Shown one piece after another: positions 8,064-10,446 of a stretch of DNA of 10,446 nt (position 1 is its first letter; each line of letters starts with the position of its first letter). The position numbers were made by a program, and so were the translations under genes. The stretch covers positions 1 through 10,446 of the forward strand of contig CAJXGR010000083.1 in NCBI GenBank assembly GCA_913053665.1, given 5' to 3'. The stretch is from an uncultured Spirochaetia bacterium (GTDB lineage: Bacteria; Spirochaetota; UBA6919). The notes beneath the pieces are model-generated. The model did no database searches. It worked only from the letters and a program-made list of their open reading frames with translations, and was not told the origin of the DNA.

Positions 8064-8102
8064 TTGTCAACTAATATACCCTATTTTCCTATTTTTGTCA
8101 AC
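8064..8102 (-). promoter_or_regulatory. Paired GTTGACAA direct repeats, candidate Xre operators
   Basis: The 8-mer GTTGACAA (minus strand) occurs at 8102-8095 and again at 8071-8064. The copies are 31 bp apart, close to three helical turns, so they lie on about the same DNA face. One covers the -35 hexamer and the other covers the predicted transcription start. That is where a repressor would bind, and the Xre domain encoded by this operon is the natural candidate for autoregulation. The repeat is seen; the binding is inferred. Confidence 0.5.
8073..8101 (-). promoter_or_regulatory. Near-consensus sigma-70 promoter of the 190-aa/Xre-ImmA operon
   Basis: On the minus strand TTGACA (8101-8096) is followed after exactly 17 bp by TATATT (8078-8073). 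This is a perfect -35, ideal spacing and a one-mismatch -10. Transcription would begin near 8066, about 30 nt before the ATG at 8034. It is the strongest promoter I see in the window, and its strength suggests that a repressor normally holds it down. Confidence 0.75.
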
Positions 8103-8113
8103 CAAATTATGAT

Positions 8114-9124
8114 TTATTTCCTGTGATTTCCCTGCCAATACCCACAAAGTTCAGGACTCACAGGACTATTTAAAGCTTTAAAAAGAATATCGTAACAAAT
8201 TGACTTATTATCTACTTTTCTAAAATCTTCTCTATAAGCCATTTCGTTAGCATAGTAAGCTAAATAGTTAATCCCAAAGTGGTGATGCTGACCATAATAA
8301 GCTCTCTTTAGCCTGCTAAAATAGCTTTCAGCTTGGTTAATGCTTGTATTTGTTTTTAGATCAACATAATTTAGAGAATGATTCACTCTTTTGACTCTAT
8401 ATTTAGCATGTAAAAGATCATAGGCGTTAGACTCGTCGGCGTGAATCACTGATTGCCTGCTAATAAATCTCTCTACAATAGCTCTAACATCAACTTGATT
8501 CTCAGTTTTAGCCATGAAAGTGAGTGTTCTTAAAGCACCTTTTCGTCTGTGATTAGACCTTTGACGAATAGAGATAATGACTCTCTCTTTACCATTCTTG
8601 TTCTCAACCAGCCGTCGATCAATTCTATCATCCTTGTGATTTTCAGGTTTAATCTTTCCACCGATGTAAGTAGCGTCAATCTCAATTTTACCGTTCATTT
8701 GAGACTCGTCTCTATGAACCATTAAAGCTTCTCTAATCTTATGAGCTAACACGAAAGCAGTTTTATATTGGACATTCAAGTCCTTAGAGAGTTGAATCAT
8801 TGAATAACCTTTAGCTCCGTTTGTCATGATCGCTATGGCACCTAAATAGTCCTGTAAAGGTAGTTTTCTATGAGCAAATATAGTGCCGCTGGTTACGCTG
8901 AATTTCTTTTTACAGGACTTGCATCTAAATTGCTTAGAAGCTAATAGCCAGTGATGATCTACTAATCCACAATGAGGACAAACAGGAATGCCATCAGTAT
9001 CTTTCCAGCGAAACTTTTTAAAAGTCTCAAAGGCTTGTTTATCACTCATCTTAAAGATTTCTTTTAAACTTAAAGTCCGTGATTCTGAACTAAGTAGAAA
9101 ATGCTGTCCCTTTTTATTTCTCAT
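8114..9124 (-). CDS. IS1595-family (ISXO2-like) DDE transposase
   Basis: This 336-aa protein would cut and join the element's ends. An N-terminal zinc ribbon has C49-x2-C52 and C68-x2-C71 (PVCPHCG and FRCKSCKKKFS), followed by a helical DNA-binding stretch (about 107-135). The ISXO2-like RNase H-fold domain has D150 (KIEIDATYIGGK), D230 (VIHADESNAYD) and E266 (NQAESYFSRLKRAYYG), with K273 seven residues on, plus the family's VNHS (247-250). The frame is intact and all expected catalytic residues are present, so it may be active. The ATG at 9124 has AGGAG (9131-9135 on the plus strand) 6 nt upstream, a strong ribosome binding site. It is transcribed towards the Xre-ImmA operon, ending about 80 bp before that operon's first ATG. 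Closely spaced repeats hugging only this gene were not found, so the 24-bp outer repeats are its likely ends. Confidence 0.95.
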   Translation of the reverse strand: MRNKKGQHFLLSSESRTLSLKEIFKMSDKQAFETFKKFRWKDTDGIPVCPHCGLVDHHWLLASKQFRCKSCKKKFSVTSGTIFAHRKLPLQDYLGAIAIMTNGAKGYSMIQLSKDLNVQYKTAFVLAHKIREALMVHRDESQMNGKIEIDATYIGGKIKPENHKDDRIDRRLVENKNGKERVIISIRQRSNHRRKGALRTLTFMAKTENQVDVRAIVERFISRQSVIHADESNAYDLLHAKYRVKRVNHSLNYVDLKTNTSINQAESYFSRLKRAYYGQHHHFGINYLAYYANEMAYREDFRKVDNKSICYDILFKALNSPVSPELCGYWQGNHRK

Positions 9125-9139
9125 TTTGATCTCCTTTCA

Positions 9140-9153
9140 TATCATATACGATA
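9140..9153. promoter_or_regulatory. Imperfect 14-bp palindrome in the transposase leader
   Basis: TATCATATACGATA is palindromic apart from one mismatched pair (positions 5 and 10). It lies between the transposase ribosome binding site and the AT-rich divergent promoter region shared with the 76-aa gene. It could be an operator for a small regulator encoded on the element, or simply AT-rich chance. Confidence 0.25.
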
Positions 9154-9230
9154 CGCTAAAGAGATTTATCACATAGTATAATATATTTTTATATCTTTTT
9201 TCATTCTTTTATATTATATTTAATATTGAT

Positions 9231-9461
9231 ATGTATAGTAACAATTGGAAAAATCTTGCAAAGGGCCTGTTAAAGTCTGAATTGGCCAAAAGAAATGTTT
9301 CTTATGTTAGTTTAGTAAATAAGTTAGAGGATATTGGTGTGAAGGAAAACCCTGAAAATATCAATAATAAGATTAATAGAGGAACATTCAGTACAATCTT
9401 TTTTTTACAATGTTTGCAGGCTATAGGATGTAAGAGTGTTCGGACTGATATTGAAGAGTGA
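9231..9461 (+). CDS. DUF6471-like small protein (76 aa), transposon passenger
   Basis: The sequence matches my memory of DUF6471 proteins. It has an early WxxxAKxLLKxELAKRNVSY block, then LVNKLEDIGVKE, then INNKINRGTFS, and ends with the FFLQCLQAIGC motif. The helical, basic pattern with a turn before INNKINRG suggests a compact helix-turn-helix fold, but the function is unknown. It is divergent from the transposase across a 106-bp AT-rich gap and ends 13 bp inside the right terminal repeat. No Shine-Dalgarno sequence precedes the ATG at 9231. The stop overlaps a weak hairpin (9454-9468) with a T tract, which may serve as a terminator. Its position next to one end mirrors that of the 135-aa protein at the other end. 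Confidence 0.82.
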   Translation: MYSNNWKNLAKGLLKSELAKRNVSYVSLVNKLEDIGVKENPENINNKINRGTFSTIFFLQCLQAIGCKSVRTDIEE

Positions 9462-9474
9462 AACTTTTTTAATT

Positions 9475-9498
9475 AGTCCCATTAGCTACATAATACCG
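9475..9498 (-). repeat. Right terminal inverted repeat (24 bp)
   Basis: Perfect inverted match to 5842-5865; on the plus strand it reads AGTCCC at the inside and AATACCG at the outside. The radical-SAM remnant begins immediately beyond it. Confidence 0.88.
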
Positions 9499-9946
9499 CG
9501 ATTATGTCCATACGATTTATAATAATCTTGGCTTCTATCCCATTAAATTAAATGGCAAAGACTTAAACACCGTACCGGATGACTACCCATTAATAGAACA
9601 GCAATTTGAAAAATTATTAGACCCCATTCAAGATTCTATTCGCAAACAGCCGATAGTGGCTTGGGCAGAACGGGAAAAAGTAGATGTTGATAAAATAAAT
9701 TATGAAGAATATACTTGCCCCAGGCTAAACAGAAACGAAAGAGAAGCATTCATAACACCTGCCGGCACATGGTATGCCTGTTGCCTGGATTCTAATAACG
9801 AATTAATTTTAGGAAATGTAATAAATCAGTCGATTAATGAAATCTTCTTTAGTAATAGTAGAAAAGAACTTATCCACTTGCTAAGGGAGAAGCAATTTGT
9901 TAAAATTGGAGGTCCTTGCAAAACAGTTAATTGCTGTCAATACTGA
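9499..9946 (+). pseudogene. Radical-SAM/SPASM-type protein, C-terminal remnant truncated by the mobile element
   Basis: An open frame enters from the right terminal repeat (DYVHTIYNNLGFYP from 9500) and continues for about 149 residues to TGA at 9944-9946. The C-terminal part, EAFITPAGTWYACCLDSNNE followed by LILGNVINQSINEIFF and ending PCKTVNCCQY, resembles the SPASM-type auxiliary cluster region of radical-SAM proteins, which commonly reads ...CCLD...LGNV...SLEEIW...C. The N-terminal CxxxCxxC core that would bind the main iron-sulfur cluster is missing, so the fragment cannot be catalytic alone. A GTG at 9656 could start a 96-aa product but lies within conserved sequence, so I do not treat it as the real start. 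It precedes a glycosyltransferase by 59 bp, a pairing usual in cell-surface polysaccharide clusters. The family assignment rests on this C-terminal pattern only. Confidence 0.7.
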
Positions 9947-10005
9947 ACAGTGACGTCAAATAGTGCTCCATCAAATAAGCCTGAGCAAACATTGGATCAA
10001 TTAGT

Positions 10006-10446
10006 ATGTCTGAAAAACCTTTAGTAAGTGTGATTATCCCAACTTATAACCGGGTTGATTTTCTTGTGGAAGCCCTTCAATCGGTTATAAATCAAAGTTA
10101 TTCCCCTGTGGAAGTGCTAATTATAGACGATGGCTCTATTGATGATACTTACACCCGGATTAAACCCTTTTTGAGTAAAGATTCGGTGGATCAACATTGT
10201 CGTTATCTTTATCAGAACAATAAAGGGGTCAGTTCAGCCAGGAATCTTGGTATCACACAGGCTAATGGAGAATATATAGCCTTCCTCGATTCTGATGACC
10301 TCTGGCATAGAAGAAAACTTCAACGTCAAATGATGTTTCTATTGAATCAATCAGAATATCAGGTATGTTACACCAATGAAATTGCGATCAAAAAAGGTTT
10401 TACAACTAATTTAAAACTGAAATATCAAAAGCATACAGGTTATATT
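10006..10446 (+). CDS. Family 2 glycosyltransferase (partial, runs off the window)
   Basis: The 147 visible residues are the N-terminal GT-A domain of a GT2 enzyme, which transfers a sugar from a nucleotide-sugar donor to a growing glycan. It opens PLVSVIIPTYNRVDFLVEAL (5-24), the nucleotide-binding start. IIDDGSIDDT follows at 39-48, NKGVSSARNLGI at 72-83, and the metal-binding DxD region FLDSDDLW at 93-100. The ATG at 10006 is preceded in frame by a stop at 9982-9984 with no other ATG, and GGA lies about 9 nt upstream. It follows the radical-SAM remnant by 59 bp in the same direction and probably belonged to the same operon, perhaps for surface polysaccharide or protein glycosylation. With the 5' part of that operon replaced by the element, its present promoter is unclear. 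Donor and acceptor cannot be predicted. Confidence 0.93.
   Translation, partial: MSEKPLVSVIIPTYNRVDFLVEALQSVINQSYSPVEVLIIDDGSIDDTYTRIKPFLSKDSVDQHCRYLYQNNKGVSSARNLGITQANGEYIAFLDSDDLWHRRKLQRQMMFLLNQSEYQVCYTNEIAIKKGFTTNLKLKYQKHTGYI

Larger units (their letters stand above)
5842..9498. mobile_element. IS1595-family passenger-carrying transposon (3657 bp)
   Basis: A perfect 24-bp inverted repeat lies at 5842-5865 and 9475-9498, reading CGGTATTATG at the outside and GGGACT at the inside. It encloses an IS1595/ISXO2-type transposase gene and four other genes. The interior is visibly more AT-rich than ctaB or the ClC gene, and the genes on both sides are cut at the repeat. As I recall the ISfinder scheme, the ISNha5 subgroup of IS1595 has long elements with passenger genes and ends of the form CGGnnTT, which CGGTATT fits; this is from memory and unchecked. 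No 8-bp target duplication is seen (caatcctt at 5834-5841 against cgattatg at 9499-9506). Possible alternative: a fortuitous repeat around a separate IS, but a perfect 24-bp match at both gene breakpoints argues against chance. Confidence 0.78.

Noticed and set aside
8035..8113. A CRISPR-like or iteron-like repeat.
   Set aside because: There are only two copies of an 8-mer, and they coincide with a promoter; an operator is the simpler explanation. No CRISPR array, tRNA or rRNA was seen anywhere in the window.
9454..9468. Hairpin overlapping the stop of the 76-aa gene, followed by a T tract, as a terminator.
   Set aside because: Six stem pairs including one G-U, with a 3-nt loop and little GC; mentioned with the gene but not called as a feature.
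5860..9480. Alternative element ends at GGGACT (5860) and AGTCCC (9480).
   Set aside because: Starting at GGG is tempting for an insertion sequence, but the perfect inverted match continues 18 bp further out on both sides, and the leucine-rich-repeat consensus stops at 5842, so the outer position fits better.
9656..9946. A stand-alone 96-aa protein starting at GTG 9656.
   Set aside because: The same frame carries plausible protein sequence upstream to the element's edge, so this is the tail of a longer truncated gene.

Overview
The window comes from an AT-rich bacterium, probably Gram-negative and capable of aerobic respiration. It carries a CtaB/CyoE haem O synthase, a large ClC-type anion transporter, an AraC-type regulator and a surface-polysaccharide-type glycosyltransferase. 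Nothing in it fixes the phylum. Positions 5842-9498 look visibly richer in A+T than the flanking genes.

Left part (1-5502) is ordinary chromosome. A polytopic membrane protein of unknown function (77-1108, minus) is divergent from ctaB (1330-2211, plus). ctaB runs convergently into a ClC chloride/proton-type transporter with C-terminal CBS and TrkA-C regulatory domains (2198-4237, minus), and the two overlap by 14 bp. An untranslated gap of 327 bp precedes an AraC-family activator (4565-5440, plus). Its stop codon overlaps the ATG of a 21-codon hydrophobic micro-ORF (5437-5502) that resembles a bare signal peptide. Then comes the 3' remnant of a leucine-rich-repeat gene (5537-5841, minus), cut off at its N-terminal side.

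Central part (5842-9498, 3657 bp) is the most interesting. It is bounded by a perfect 24-bp inverted repeat (5842-5865 and 9475-9498) beginning CGGTATT, and it contains an IS1595/ISXO2-family DDE transposase plus four passenger genes. Next to the left repeat is a 135-aa protein with a predicted coiled coil and winged helix; next to the right repeat is a 76-aa DUF6471-like protein. Between them is a two-gene minus-strand operon: an unrecognised 190-aa protein followed after 2 bp by an Xre-HTH/ImmA-IrrE HExxH metallopeptidase. This operon has a near-consensus promoter flanked by two direct copies of GTTGACAA, which look like operators. I read the whole as a passenger-carrying IS1595-family transposon with a toxin-antitoxin- or defence-like cargo.

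Right part (9499-10446) holds the C-terminal remnant of a radical-SAM/SPASM-type protein, cut off by the element, and the start of a family 2 glycosyltransferase that runs off the window. The genes on both sides of the element have lost their element-proximal ends, they are different genes, and no 8-bp target duplication is visible. The two flanks therefore were probably not contiguous before the element arrived, which suggests an adjacent deletion or recombination between two element copies.
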